DNA of 64,000 nucleotides from Rhizomys pruinosus (lineage: Eukaryota; Chordata; Mammalia; Rodentia; Spalacidae). The stretch is taken from assembly GCA_009823505.1 (NCBI GenBank), contig VZQC01012262.1, positions 123,570 through 187,569 of the forward strand, written 5' to 3'. Below, piece by piece: positions 11,257 through 41,620 of the stretch (positions within the stretch are counted from its first letter, which is position 1; each line of letters begins with the position of its first letter). The notes under the pieces are model-generated. The model was not told the origin of the DNA. It did not search any database and saw only the letters and a program-made list of their open reading frames with translations. The position numbers and the translations under genes were made by a program.

Positions 11257-11506
11257 GGGCTGGAGAGATGGCCTAGCGGTTAAGAGCGCCGACCGCTCTT
11301 ACAGAGGACCCGGGTTCGATCCCCGGCACCCACATGGTGGCTGAAAACCGTCTGAAACTCCAATTCCAGGAGAACTCCAGTTCCAGGGGAATCCGAGACC
11401 CTCTTCTGATCTCCGCGGCATTACACGACACGGGTGCACAAACCTGCATGCAGACAGTACATTCATACACATACAGAAATAAAATTAAATAAAAAAAATA
11501 AAAAAA
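11257..11506 (+). mobile_element. B2 SINE, first of a head-to-tail pair
   Basis: Full-length B2 with intact A-box-like (TGGCCTAGCGGTTAAGAG) and B-box (GGGTTCGATCC) motifs. Target-site copies AAGAAGTCTGAGAGT lie at 11242-11256 and 11507-11521. Confidence 0.93.
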
Positions 11507-11521
11507 AAGAAGTCTGAGAGT

Positions 11522-11726
11522 TGGAGAGATGGCCTAGCAGTTAAGAGTGCCGACTGCTCTTGCAGAGGACCCGGGTTCGATCCCCAGCACCCACATGGCA
11601 GTGAACAGCCATCCTTAACTCCAGTCCTAGGGGATCCAACACCCTCTTCTGACCTCTGCGGCATTGCAGGACACAGGTGCACAAACCTACATGCACAGTA
11701 CATTCATACACATACAAAAAAAAAAA
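11522..11726 (+). mobile_element. B2 SINE inserted at the same target
   Basis: A B2 that lacks the first few bases (it starts at TGGAGAGATGG). It follows directly on the second target copy, and a shorter third copy, AAGAAGTC, follows at 11727-11734. Confidence 0.9.
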
Positions 11727-12085
11727 AAGAAGTCCTTGGAGGATGCTACTTGCTAGCTGGCTATCAGGTCAGCTTACACAGTTCATGACTACTTCCCTAG
11801 GAATGGTACCATTCACAGGGGTGGCACCATTAACATACCCATTAACTGTCAAAACAATCCTCCATTCACATGTTCAAAGGATAACCTGATCTAAGACACT
11901 CCTTGGTTGAGGCTGTCCTCTCAGATGACTCTAGGTTGTGTCAGGTTGACAGTAAAGTTAACCACAACTGCCACACAGCAAATTACCACAGAAGCTTGAA
12001 ACAAAACAAACATACACACACTAACAAATGCATGCCACAGGTCAGGCTTAGCCCTGATACATCCACAATGCAATCTTTTTTTTTT

Positions 12086-12612
12086 TTGGCTGTTTTGCCA
12101 AATTCTCTAGGTACAGTGAACATAGCTGTGAATAATGTTCAGGAGTTGATTGTTGCAGCAGACATGCTTCAGTTGACTAAAGTTGTTAATCTTTGCTGTG
12201 AATTTTTGAAAGGACAAATTGATCCTTTGAACTGCATTGGGCTCTTACAATTCTCAGAGCAAATTGCCTGCCATGATCTTATGGAATTTACAGAAAACTA
12301 TATTCAGGTCCATTTCTTGGAAGTTCATAGTGGAGAAGAGTTCCTGGCACTTACAAAAGATCTACTGATCAAAATTTTATGGACTGAAGAGCTTAGCATT
12401 GAGGATGAATATCATGTCTTCTTAGCTTCAATGCAATGGATTCTGAAAGACCTCTTTATTTAGGTGGATATACACGGTTGCAGGGGGGTCATTGGAGTGA
12501 TAGCCGTGCCCTCAGCTGTGTAGAACACTTTGATACCTTTAGCCAGTACCGGACCACTGTATCTTCACTTCATCAGGCTCGATGTGGACTGAAAGTAGCC
12601 CTACGTTCTGGG
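12086..12612 (+). pseudogene. IPP: BTB-Kelch pseudogene fragment, probably IPP
   Basis: An open stretch encodes the end of a BTB domain and most of a BACK domain (NNVQELIVAADMLQL, FLKGQIDPLNCIG, FSEQIACHDLMEF, SIEDEYHVFLASMQWILKDL). After an in-frame stop at about 12461 the next frame encodes the start of a Kelch propeller (GGYTRLQGG, WSDSRALSCVEHFDTFSQY, TTVSSLHQARCGL). In the BTB-Kelch family some 75-80 residues lie between these pieces, so an internal deletion joins them near 12452. Nothing of the BTB start or the later Kelch repeats is present. The wording best fits IPP among the KLHL proteins I remember. It may be a partial retrocopy or a genomic fragment: the pyrimidine tract and CTCTAG just before 12110 look like a splice acceptor, which would favour a genomic fragment. 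Confidence 0.75.
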
Positions 12613-12630
12613 AGGGATGGTCTATGGATT

Positions 12631-12742
12631 GACGGTTCCAGGAAATTAGAGTCCATCGTGGTGGCGGGGAAGCATGGTGGCAGGAGCTGGCTCAGAAAGC
12701 TGAGGTTCACATCTTCCAGTGATTACAGGAAGCAGAGAGTCA
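12631..12742 (-). mobile_element. LTR fragment (MaLR-like), reverse
   Basis: GACGGTTCCAGGAAATTAGA, then GCATGGTGGCAGGAGCTGG and AGGAAGCAGAGAG, match the reverse-oriented LTR piece at 50275-50390. It directly follows the IPP-like fragment. Confidence 0.6.
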
Positions 12743-12981
12743 CAATGCAATCTTTATACTAAGGCTCAGGGAGCCTCATGGAAGAGGGGGTGGAAAGTTT
12801 GTAAGGGCTACAGGACCAGAATGCCTGCTGCCGGGCAGTGTGTTCTAGACTCCACAGGGAAGCTGCCCCCATAAAATCTCAGTATGATTGCCTGAACAAG
12901 ACCTGCATAACGAAATCAGCAGACACCAAAGCGCATGGAGGAAATTTCGGTGTCCCACCACTAGATCAAAAGCTACAGGCA

Positions 12982-13518
12982 GGGCTGGAGAGATGGCTCA
13001 GCAGTTAAGAGTGCCAACTGCTCTTGCAGAGGACCCAGGTTTGATTCCCAGCACCTACATGGTGGCTAAGAACCATCTTTTAGCAGGGCTTAGTGGTGCA
13101 TGCCTTTAATCCTAGCACTCAGGAGGCAGACGCAGGCGGATCTCTGTGAGTTCAAGTCCAGCCTGGTCTACAGAGTGAGTTCCATGCACTTTGAAAAAAA
13201 ATCCAAATGTGTCGTATTTTACCATGACTATTAGTCATTTCTACTCTACAACTTGCCTGCCTCTGCTATCTTTTTTTTTTTAATTTTTATTTATTTCTGT
13301 ATGTGTATGAATGCACTGTCTGCGTGCAGGTGTGTGCACCCCTGTCGTGCAATACTGCGGAGGTCAGAAGAGGGTGTCAGATTCCCCTGGAACTGGAGTT
13401 CTCCTGGAATTGGAGTTTCAGACGGTTCTTGGCCACCATGTGGGTGCTGGGGATCGAACCCGGGTCCTCTGTAAGAGAGGTCGGCGCTCTTAACCGCTAG
13501 GCCATCTCTCCAGCCCTG
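12982..13518. mobile_element. SINE cluster: B2+, B1+, B2-
   Basis: A 5' B2 part at 12982-13078 (+) is joined directly to a B1 at about 13085-13197 (+). A full B2 at 13265-13518 lies on the - strand with clear B-box complement (GGATCGAACCCGGG). Confidence 0.88.
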
Positions 13519-13794
13519 CCTCTGCTATCATTTGACTCTCCTGCCTCCCCACACACTTCCCCCACTTCCCTGCAACCCTCCCCCCTCGCCCTTCTGAGAT
13601 CTACATTTCCTCTGCTGGAAGAGCTTTTTGCATCTGGCTCCTTAAAGTTTCATGTTAAAAATTACACCCCAAGAATTATTCTTTCACCATCCAACTGTGC
13701 CTGTCCCCCGGTACCACAGGCCCTAAAGGCACATTCATGCAGGTCATTGAATTTTCTCATTACAGTATTCAGTACTAGAAGAAACCTCAACATA

Positions 13795-14495
13795 GGGGCT
13801 GGAGAGCCAGCTTAGCAGTTTACAGCACTAACCTGGCTACCCTCAGTAACTCCACTCTGATGCCCTCTTCTGACTTCTGAGGGCATTGCACAAAATGGGG
13901 GTGCACTTACATGCATGCAGGCAATACACTCATAAACATAAAATAAAAACAGGCCAGACATGGTGGTGCACACCTTTAATCCTAGCACTTGGGAGGTAGA
14001 GGCAGGTGGATCTCTGTGAGTTCAAGGCCAGCCTGGTCTACAGAGTGAGTTCCAGGACAGCTGGGACTAAAGGGAGACCCTGTCTCAAAAAGACAAAAAT
14101 AAAATAAAAAAATAAAAATAAAAACACTAAAAAAAGAAACCTCAAGATGAGGCCCATTTCTTTCACCCAATTTTTTTCACCAGGGTTATTCTCTACCAGC
14201 TCCTGACTGTCCCCTTTGCAGCATAAACCATATCTACATGGCAGTTAATTCAAGAACAAGACTTAGAACAGTAATTTGACACGTAATTGTTAAATGAATG
14301 ATTACCACTAGCTGTTGGTGACCCTTATTATTAACTTGGGAGCAACTTTAGGACCAAGCAAGCGATCATTCGTGTCTATCAACCCCCATGACGGAGTCTG
14401 AGTGTGGTGGCATCTGCCTATATAATTCCAGGAATTGGGAGGCGGAGGCAGGACTGCCGAATATTCAAGGTCAGCCTGGGCCTATTAGTCTATCT
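13795..14495 (+). mobile_element. SINE cluster: old B2, B1, B1-like
   Basis: A diverged B2 at about 13795-13945 is followed by a B1 at 13951-14122 with a mixed AAAT tail. A degenerate B1-like stretch lies at about 14390-14495. Confidence 0.75.
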
Positions 14496-14518
14496 CACAA
14501 GTCGGGAGGGGATGTGCA

Positions 14519-15700
14519 ACGCCTCCTCCTAAGGCAGTACGAGCACGGTAACCTAGCTCCCAACTGCCTCCTCCTAAGGCGGTATGGAGCACCATGTTAA
14601 CCTAGTTCCCAATTGCCTCCTCCTAAGGCGGTACGGAGCACCACGTTAACCGAGCTCCCAACTGCCTCCTCCTAAGGCGGTACGGAGCACCACGTTAACC
14701 TAGCTCCCAACTGCCTCCTCCTAAGGCGGTACGGAGCACCACGTTAACCTAGCTCCCAAATGCCTCCTCCTAAGGCGGTACGGAGCACCACGTTAACCTA
14801 GCTCCCAACTGCCTCCTCCTAAGGCGGTACGGAGCACCACGTTAACCTAGCTCCCAAATGCCTCCTCCTAAGGCGGTACGGAGCACCACGTTAACCTAGC
14901 TCCCAACTGCCTCCTCCTAAGGCGGTACGGAGCACCACGTTAACCTAGCTCCCAAATGCCTCCTCCTAAGGCGGTACGGAGCACCACGTTAACCTAGCTC
15001 CCAACTGCCTCCTCCTAAGGCGGTACGGAGCACCACGTTAACCGAGCTCCCAAACGCCTCCTCCTAAGGCGGTATGGAGCACCACGTTAACCTAGCTCCC
15101 AAATGCCTCCTCCTAAGGCGGTACAGAGCACCACGTTAACCTAGCTCCCAACTGCCTCCTCCTAAGGCGGGCGGTATGGAGCACACGTTAACCTAGTTCC
15201 CAATTGCCTCCTCCTAAGGCGGTACGGAGCACCACGTTAACTGAGCTCCCAAATGCCTCCTCCTAAGGCGGTATGGAGCACCACGTTAACCTAGCTCCCA
15301 AATGCCTCCTCCTAAGGCGGTACGGAGCACCACGTTAACTGAGCTCCCAAATGCCTCCGCCTAAGGCGGTATGGAGCACCACGTTAACCGAGCTCCCAAC
15401 TGCCTCCTCCTAAGGCGGTATGGAGCACCACGTTAACCTAGCTCCCAACTGCCTCCTCCTAAGGCGGTACGGAGCACCACGTTAACCGAGCTCCCAAATG
15501 CCTCCTCCTAAGGCGGTACGGAGCACCACGTTAACCGAGCTCCCAACTGCCTCCTCCTAAGGCGGTACGGAGCACCACGTTAACCGAGCTCCCAACTGCC
15601 TCCTCCTAAGGACGTACGGAGCACCACGTTAACCTAGTTCCCAACTGCCTCCTCCTAAGGCGGTACGGAGCACCACGTTAACCGAGCTCCCAATTGCTTC
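14519..15700. repeat. 49-bp minisatellite next to the NRBF2 promoter, about 24 copies
   Basis: The unit is GCCTCCTCCTAAGGCGGTAC, GGAGCACCACGTTAACC, then (T/G)AGCTCCCAA(A/C)T. The 49-bp period is regular, with a four-base GCGG insertion in one unit near 15170. From about 14711 to 15054 units ending CAACT and CAAAT alternate, giving a 98-bp higher-order period. Each unit has a GGAGC/GCTCC inverted pair around GTTAAC. The array ends about 40 bp before the CpG island. Whether it affects NRBF2 transcription cannot be read from sequence. Confidence 0.96.
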
Positions 15701-15865
15701 CCGAAAAAAGATAAGCGGGAAGCAAAAAGAAACCGGTGGAGGGAGCAGAGAGAGGCGAGACGTCACACCGGGCCAGGAGAACACACAGCCACCATCTTAG
15801 ATGCCAACCGGGGCACAGCTACTCACGCGACGGGGCGGCAGCCGTCAATCCGCCCAAGTTTTGAC

Positions 15866-15875
15866 TCTCGCGAGA
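15866..15875. promoter_or_regulatory. TCTCGCGAGA core-promoter motif
   Basis: A perfect 10-bp palindrome (12 bp with flanks) in the CpG island, about 300 bp before the start codon. This motif is a known element of mammalian CpG promoters. Confidence 0.75.
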
Positions 15876-16175
15876 GGAACGCACGCCCATACGTGTCATT
15901 CAGCCGCTGCCCCGCCCACTGCCTGGTCCTCACGCCCACCTGGAGCCGACCGCGTGCGTGTGACTTCACGACGCCGTGCGTGGCGGCGCAGGAGGCGGGC
16001 CGGCGTCGCGGCGTCGGAGGCGGAAGTGGCGCGTCCGTGAGTCCTCTGCGCGCACCGCCGGCTCCCGGCGCTGTGAGGAGCTGCCTGCCACCCACCCCGA
16101 CCCTCGCCCTCGTCGCCCCTCCATGTCCCCGGGCGTCGCCGCTCCGCCTCGGGCCGCCGCTGTCGCCGGGGGTCT

Positions 16176-35767
<19,592 letters not shown>

Positions 35768-36530
35768 AATGAAAGGCACAGCTAATCCAGAGAAGAATAC
35801 CGGGGGAGCCGTGCCCAGGGGATCCTGGAAGCTCCGTCTGGATGCTGTGGAGAAGGGGCAGTGCCAGGCCTCAGGACAGTCACTGTGAAAATGCGTCCTC
35901 CCCTCAAGCAGCTGATTCTCAAGCTCATGATTCTGACCTGGAGGACGCTAAACTCTTGGAGGTTTGTTTTCTTCTGATACAAACCAAATGGCTACCTGGA
36001 ATAATTTTTTTCAAACAATTATTTTTCTTATCTTCAGGGGTAAAATGTATAAAAATATGTCATGTGTAATTAATCTATAATGCCATAAATGATAATGCAA
36101 AAGCTAAATGAGGAGTCTGAGAGGGCTCCCTTGCATCTGGAACACGCTTCCTATCGTGCAGTGACTGTGTGCATTTTCATGCACATTGTTTGCTGAGATA
36201 CGGTGTGTAAGATACACCCTTCCAGACAGAACTGTATGTGCCACACTCTGCACTACCCATAACATAATGATAACCTCAAGACTATCAGAAATATTTAAAT
36301 TTCCATTTTATGAAGAAAGGAACCAAATTATTAGTGCTTTTTTTTTTTTTTAAATTTTACCAGTTTACATAATCAGGGTGCATCTTAAGTTCTAACTTTG
36401 TGTGTTATGTAATGCATCATTTGAGAAGACAAGGAGAGCTCCTTTGTTGTGAATGATGTGTGTGTGAAAGAAATGCTGGCTAGCAGTGTTTGATTGTGAG
36501 AAATCAATAAAGGAATTGTATTTCATGTCT
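35768..36530 (+). other. NRBF2: NRBF2 3' UTR with poly(A) signal
   Basis: SINE-free sequence from the stop codon to a canonical AATAAA at 36506-36511, with expected cleavage some 15-25 nt later. A T-rich tract precedes a reverse B2 that starts near 36595. Confidence 0.8.
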
Positions 36531-36594
36531 TTGTTAAATGTAGCTGGGGTATAAAAGCGAGGTGCCCGAATGGTTTCTCTCCGTGTTGTCCACT

Positions 36595-36805
36595 TTTTTT
36601 TTTTTAGTTTCATGTTATATGAGTGTTCTGTCTATACGTCTGTAAGTGCATCTATGTCGCATAATGCCCCAGAGGCCAGAAGAGAGTACTGGACCCCTGA
36701 ATTGGAGTCACAGATGGTCATTAGCCACTATGTGGGTGCTAGGATTTGAACCCAGGTCCTCTGCAAGAGCCTCGAGTGCTCTTGAGTGCTGAGCCATCCC
36801 TCTAC
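36595..36805 (-). mobile_element. Reverse B2 after NRBF2
   Basis: B2 complement with GGATTTGAACCCAGGTCCTC and GAGCCATCCCTCTACCCC. Confidence 0.85.
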
Positions 36806-37699
36806 CCCGTCTCCCCCTTGTTTTGACAGGGTCCGACTGATGCCAAGGCCACCTTGAGAATCCAGCACTCGCTGGCCTTGGCATGCTGCTGCCTCTTTAA
36901 AACGAGCCTTATAGCTGCAGGAGTAGCTCCTTGCAGAGCATTGGGTCCTCACTGTCCTCACTGCCACCACGCTGCCCTCCTCTATGTCACTATTCTAAGT
37001 GGTATTTATTCTAAAGCAGTTCTGTGCTCTCTCCGAGGCTCTCTCCTGTTCTGTTGTGGGAAGTTCGTATGCACTTAGTCTTGTTTTAACCTGGTTCCGT
37101 GTTGAAGTCTCCCTCAAGGTTGTGTTGTCCCACCAAGCTCGTCTCTGTCTAGAAGAGTATGCTTTGTCCCTTCAGTGCCTAGTGCTGGGCAGAAAAGCCA
37201 GACTAGACCCAGCAGCCCTGCCTGGAGCCTGGTCTGAGAAGGCACAGATGGCTCATCTGTGGAGGTAGTGTGTTAGGAATGCACTGGATCCAGACTGGCA
37301 TCCGAGGCGCAAAGACCCGGAAGCCAGGGGGACACAACTCTCCAGCACTGCTTGGTGTCCAAGTGTGCGGGTCAGGCGTTCAAGGCCAGCCACCTTGGCT
37401 CCATGGAAACACCGTTCCAAAACCACAAGTGACTTCGCATTGTGCAGGAGGCGATGAGTGGCAGGTGCTTGTTCCTATGGGGCTTGCCCCCACCCCCGTC
37501 AGGTAACAAGGTGTCGGAAGTCTAGAAAGCCTGGTGCACTTTCCCTTCTCATCCTTTCAGAACAATCCCAAACTTCCGAAGTAGAGCACCTAGTAACAGC
37601 TTAGACCCGTGCTGTGATAACCACAAAGAAAGCTGTATTACAGGGAACTTTATTGGGATAAATTTAAAAATAATCAGTTAATGCTCTTGTCTCTGTTTA
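36806..37699. other. Intergenic DNA, no gene recognised
   Basis: About 0.9 kb between two reverse B2 copies. Short open frames only, no family recognised. Confidence 0.45.
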
Positions 37700-37890
37700 T
37701 CATTTTGAAGGATTTTTATGTGTATGAGTGTTAGGAATGCATGTGTGTAAATGCACCCATGTCACGGAGTGCCCGGAGTGGAACTGGAGTTCTGGATGGT
37801 TGTCAGCCATGTGGGTGCTGAAATTCAAACTTGGGTGCTCTGCAAGAGTAGCCAGTGCCCTTACCTGCTGAGCCATCTCTCCAGCCTCAT
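37700..37890 (-). mobile_element. Diverged reverse B2
   Basis: GTGTGTAAATGCACCCATGT, AATTCAAACTTGGGTGCTCT and GAGCCATCTCTCCAGCC. Confidence 0.82.
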
Positions 37891-38555
37891 CTCCGTGATG
37901 TTTCATGTGTTCTGTGTACCTGCATGAGTGTGCTGTTAACTGCACAGCCATTTTTCCAGGTCCTGTTGCTGCTTTTGACACTTTTACATATAAACAAATT
38001 TGGGTCCAGAAAGCTGAGTTCTTTGAAGCTATGTGTGATAATAGAAATGGCACTGAGGAAGCAAGGTATCCGTGTTGTGGACCAGGCACAGGCAGGGGAG
38101 GGGGTATTCCGTTCATCTTTTTAATCTTTTCCTTGACCAAGGGACCTGGCCACTCAAACCTTGCCTCAGGTCTACAGGTCCACGCCTTTCTCTGCTTTCC
38201 AAGGAACAACTGGGTGGACAGCACGGGTAATGAGAGGAGGATTTCGAGTAGATGTGCTACATACCTACCCAGCAGGTAGAGGCAGAAAGAACACTACAAG
38301 TTTGGACAGCCCGGACTGCAGGGTGAGACCTTTTCAGAATAAGATGTGCTTGGTCTTTATCCCGAGGGAGCTTGGTGGGCCTCTAGAGGTCTGGTCAACC
38401 TTAAAGACTTTGCAACTGTCCTTGTAGAAGGGCAGTTGGGGTGTAGACACTGAACAGTTAATCACATGTGTAGACACCTTAAAAATCCCAGCCATGGCCT
38501 TCTGTAAATGGCCGTGTGGGCCAGGAGGTGGCATCTCTCTTACCCAGTTATTCCT
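37891..38555. other. Intergenic DNA, nothing recognised
   Basis: Unique-looking sequence of about 0.66 kb with overlapping short frames on both strands and no protein family that I recognise. Confidence 0.4.
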
Positions 38556-38556
38556 G

Positions 38557-38558
<2 letters not shown>

Positions 38559-38608
<50 letters not shown>

Positions 38609-38813
38609 NGTAAATTTTTATATACTTGATGATGGAGGTTTTTATTTTTATTTTTTTTTTTTATTTTTGGTCTTTTTGAGACAGGGTCTCCCTGTAGCCC
38701 CAGCTGTCGTGGAACTCGCTCTGTAGACCAGGCTGGCCTTGAACTCACAAAGGTCCGCCTGCCTCTGCCTCCCAAGTGCTAAGATTAAAGGTGTGCGCCA
38801 CCACACCCAGCCT
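38559..38813 (-). mobile_element. T-tract with an unresolved base, then reverse B1
   Basis: A run of about 50 T residues ends in N at 38609, an unresolved base and possibly a collapsed length. A second T-rich tract and a reverse B1 (38655-38813) follow. Confidence 0.85.
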
Positions 38814-39204
38814 GAATTTTACTCTTTATCAAATGGGTAAATGTGTTTCCCTGAGCTATGCCAGCAAAGTGACTCTGCAGGAGGTAAGCACAAGTCAAAC
38901 CCAGGATTTGTGATGTGGCTCAAAGCTCGCTGTATGTGGGAAACAGCATTCACTGGCCTCTGGGGGCACACCGAGTGCAGGTTGTCAGAAGGGAGTGAAA
39001 TTCAAGGACACCGAGTAATTGGTCCCTACCAGGAAGTTAGGTGTGGGGTTAGCCGCTACCAAGAAGTACTGAGAGGGGAACGGCCTGGCTTTTCCTCATT
39101 CTCATCTTCTGGTGAAAACTCTGGGTAAAACGCTAGAGTCCCTTCTTGTGTGTGTTTAGTTATCAGGTTTCTTCCTCAGTTGTTAGGGAAGAGTTATTCG
39201 AGTT

Positions 39205-39433
39205 TAGAGTCCCACATGGTGGGAAGGCATGGTGGTAGGAGGTGCCAGAACAAAAAGCCAAGTTGATCTTCCAGCAGCAGGCAAAGGAAGCAGAGGTGAG
39301 ATTGATAAGGCTTTAAGAACTCTCTTAAGCCCGCCCCCAGAGATGTTCTTCCAGCATGGACACACCTTCTAAGACCTCAAAACAGTGCCACCAACTGGCC
39401 TATGGAGAGGGACGTTCTCATTCGACCCATCAC
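39205..39433 (-). mobile_element. MaLR-like LTR fragment, reverse
   Basis: GGTGGGAAGGCATGGTGGTA at the left and CACCTTCTAAGACCTCAAA with CAGTGCCACCAACTGG at the right are the complement of the LTR at 50770 (which has CCAGTTGGTGGCACTGTTTT). Confidence 0.65.
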
Positions 39434-39949
39434 AGCTGGCTAGGGAATCCTAGGGACTCTCCAGACCTGTCAGCTTCCTCACCCCCATCCCCTACACCCC
39501 CACCAGGTGCTGGGGTTACAGGCCCTTGCCAGCAGGCCTGGTCTTTTATTAGGGTGTGGGGGTTTAGGATTGTACGTGAAGCACTTACCTCATCAGCCAG
39601 CTCTGTTTGCTTCTGATGCTGAGCCTTGTGTGGACAGTTGTGGCAAACATTTCAATACTAAATTGCTATCATGTGAGGCCACTGGTGTGCCACAGGCCCT
39701 AAAGCAGGATTAGCAATCACTTGGGGTTGATCACTGTGGTTCTCACAATCCCTGTTAGTCGCCTGGTGACCTCAGGAAGTGGGAGTGTGTCTTCTCGTGC
39801 TTTTTGTTTCAAGCTCAGCTTGTCTTCCAGCTATGTCCTTTTAGAGGCTGCTGCTGCTGACCAACAGTGCCCTCTGATGGACAGCAAGAAGCCAGCTCTT
39901 AGATCATCAGGTGGGATGGGCTAAGCAAGCACTAAAGGGTCTACCGGAA

Positions 39950-40018
39950 GTCCTGCCTGGCGATCAAACCGAAGGCCTTGCATGATAAGCAAATGCCCTA
40001 CCACTGGCTGCACCCCCA
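39950..40018 (-). mobile_element. ID-like tRNA-derived repeat
   Basis: GGCGATCAAACCGAAGGCCT and AAATGCCCTACCACTGGCTG resemble the complement of a tRNA-like SINE head; strongly diverged. Confidence 0.45.
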
Positions 40019-40085
40019 ATCCTGCCTGCCTGGTCTACAACACACAAGAAATCCAATTTAAAAAGTTTAAGAAAGAAATGGGAGG

Positions 40086-40690
40086 CCAGGCATGGTGGCT
40101 CACGCCTTTAATCTAGCACCTGGGAGACAGAGGCAGGTGATCATTGTGAGTTCAAGACCAGCCTGGTCTACATAGAGAGTTCCAGGCCAGCTGGGGCCGC
40201 AGGGAGACCCTGTCTCAAAAAGACAAAAAGACAAAAAAACAAAACAAAAAGCAAGCAATGGGAAAACGAGGGCCGGGTGGGAAGCTGGGAAGGCAGCTGC
40301 CCGAGTCCAGTCCGAGGCCCACGCGGCTGAAGGAGGACCTACTCCACAAACTGTCCTCTGAGTATACACATGGCACAGCCTATGTACAGACAAATAAATC
40401 TAATAGTCTATTTTTTTTTAAGACAGTGGATCAGCATTTTATTTTATTAACTTATTTTTGGTCTTTTCGAGACAGGGTCTCCCTGTAGCCCCAGCTGTCC
40501 TGGAACTCACTTTGTAGACCAGGCTGGCCTTGGACTCACAAAGATCCACCTGCCTCTGCCTCCTAATTTATTTTTGATCTTTTCGAGACAGGGTCTCCCT
40601 GTAGCCCCAGCTGTCCTGGAACTCACTCTGTAGACCAGGAGGGCCTTGAACTCACAAAGATCCACTTGCCTCTGCCTCCCAAGTGTTTGT
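40086..40690. mobile_element. B1 cluster: one forward, two reverse in tandem
   Basis: Forward B1 at 40086-40250. Two incomplete reverse B1s at 40454-40562 and 40570-40690 follow each other; both lack the outer end after GCCTCTGCCTCC. The segment AAGACAGTGGATCAGCATTT occurs on both sides (40421 and 40701), so the tandem B1s sit within a small duplication. Confidence 0.83.
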
Positions 40691-40869
40691 TTTTTTTTTT
40701 AAGACAGTGGATCAGCATTTTATCTTTTTGTAATAAGTCTTTAAAAAGAGAAATGGGCTGAGCAGAGACAGGAACTGACCCTGCCTTTCTGCCTTTCCAG
40801 CCCCACTGTCTGGTTTAATCTCAATAGGCCTGGACGGTTAGCTTTCATTTAAGATGATCAACTCTGGAG

Positions 40870-41268
40870 ACTGGCAGGACGGCTTGGTGGGTAAAGGTGC
40901 TGGCTGCCTAGCTGGGTGGCATTTCTATCTCCAGAACCCACGTGGTGGAAGGAGATCACTGACTCTTGCAAGTTGTCCTCTGACCTCCACACAAGTGTTG
41001 TGTGCACACCCATCTACACACACACAATAAACTTTTTAAAAAGTGCCTAGGGGGCTGGAGAGATGGCTCAGCAGTTAAGAGCACCGACTGCTCTTGCAGA
41101 GGACCCAGGTTCAATCCTCAGCACCCACATGGCAGCTAAAAACCGTCTTTGGCTCCAGTTCCAGAGGAATCCGACACCCTCTTCTGACCTCCGCGTTATT
41201 GGATGACACTGGTGCACAAACCTACATGCAGACAGTACAATCATATGCATAAAAATATTTTTTTAAAA
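40870..41268 (+). mobile_element. Old B2 followed by a B2
   Basis: Diverged B2-like element at 40870-41036 ending in (CA)n and AATAAAC, then a B2 at 41051-41268 flanked by AAAAAGTGCCTAGGG and AAAAAGTCCCTAGGG. Confidence 0.82.
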
Positions 41269-41620
41269 AGTCCCTAGGGCAGCAGTGTAGAACCTAAGGA
41301 TACATCTGCTGTCAAAGGGGAGAAGCAGCCTCAAATACAACCTCTATGCTTGTTACGCCCTCCATTGGCCCTAGGACTGAGGTCTTCTTTTCTAAGATAG
41401 AAAATTCACAGCCGATTTCCTTTTAAGGTGCTGGGCACAAGCCAGTACCTTGTCTATGCTAGGCAAGTGCTTACCACTGAGCCATACCACACAACTCATT
41501 GAAAGCTGACTGAGCAGCTGAAGTTAGCTGTGAATAGCCCTACCCAAGATGCTATTCAATTTCTGTGCAGCTACTAATCTGGGGACTGCCAGTACTTTCT
41601 GAGTGTGGTAGTGCACACCT

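Larger units (their letters stand above)
11060..11980 (-). mobile_element. Interrupted MaLR-like LTR relic
   Basis: The outer parts (about 11060-11256 and 11735-11980) read like the two ends of one rodent MaLR-type LTR in reverse: TTGTTGTAATAAAATGCC near one end and GTGTCAGGTTGACAGTAAAG near the other. Two B2 elements separate them. Family assignment is from memory of the motif layout, and it has no coding capacity. Confidence 0.5.

Noticed and set aside
11281..11330. tRNA genes at the A/B-box sequences of SINEs
   Set aside because: The tRNA-like heads belong to B2 and ID elements. None folds into a full cloverleaf with an acceptor stem.
14519..15700. CRISPR-like array of 49-bp repeats
   Set aside because: Units are directly adjacent with no spacer sequence, and it is next to a mammalian CpG promoter.
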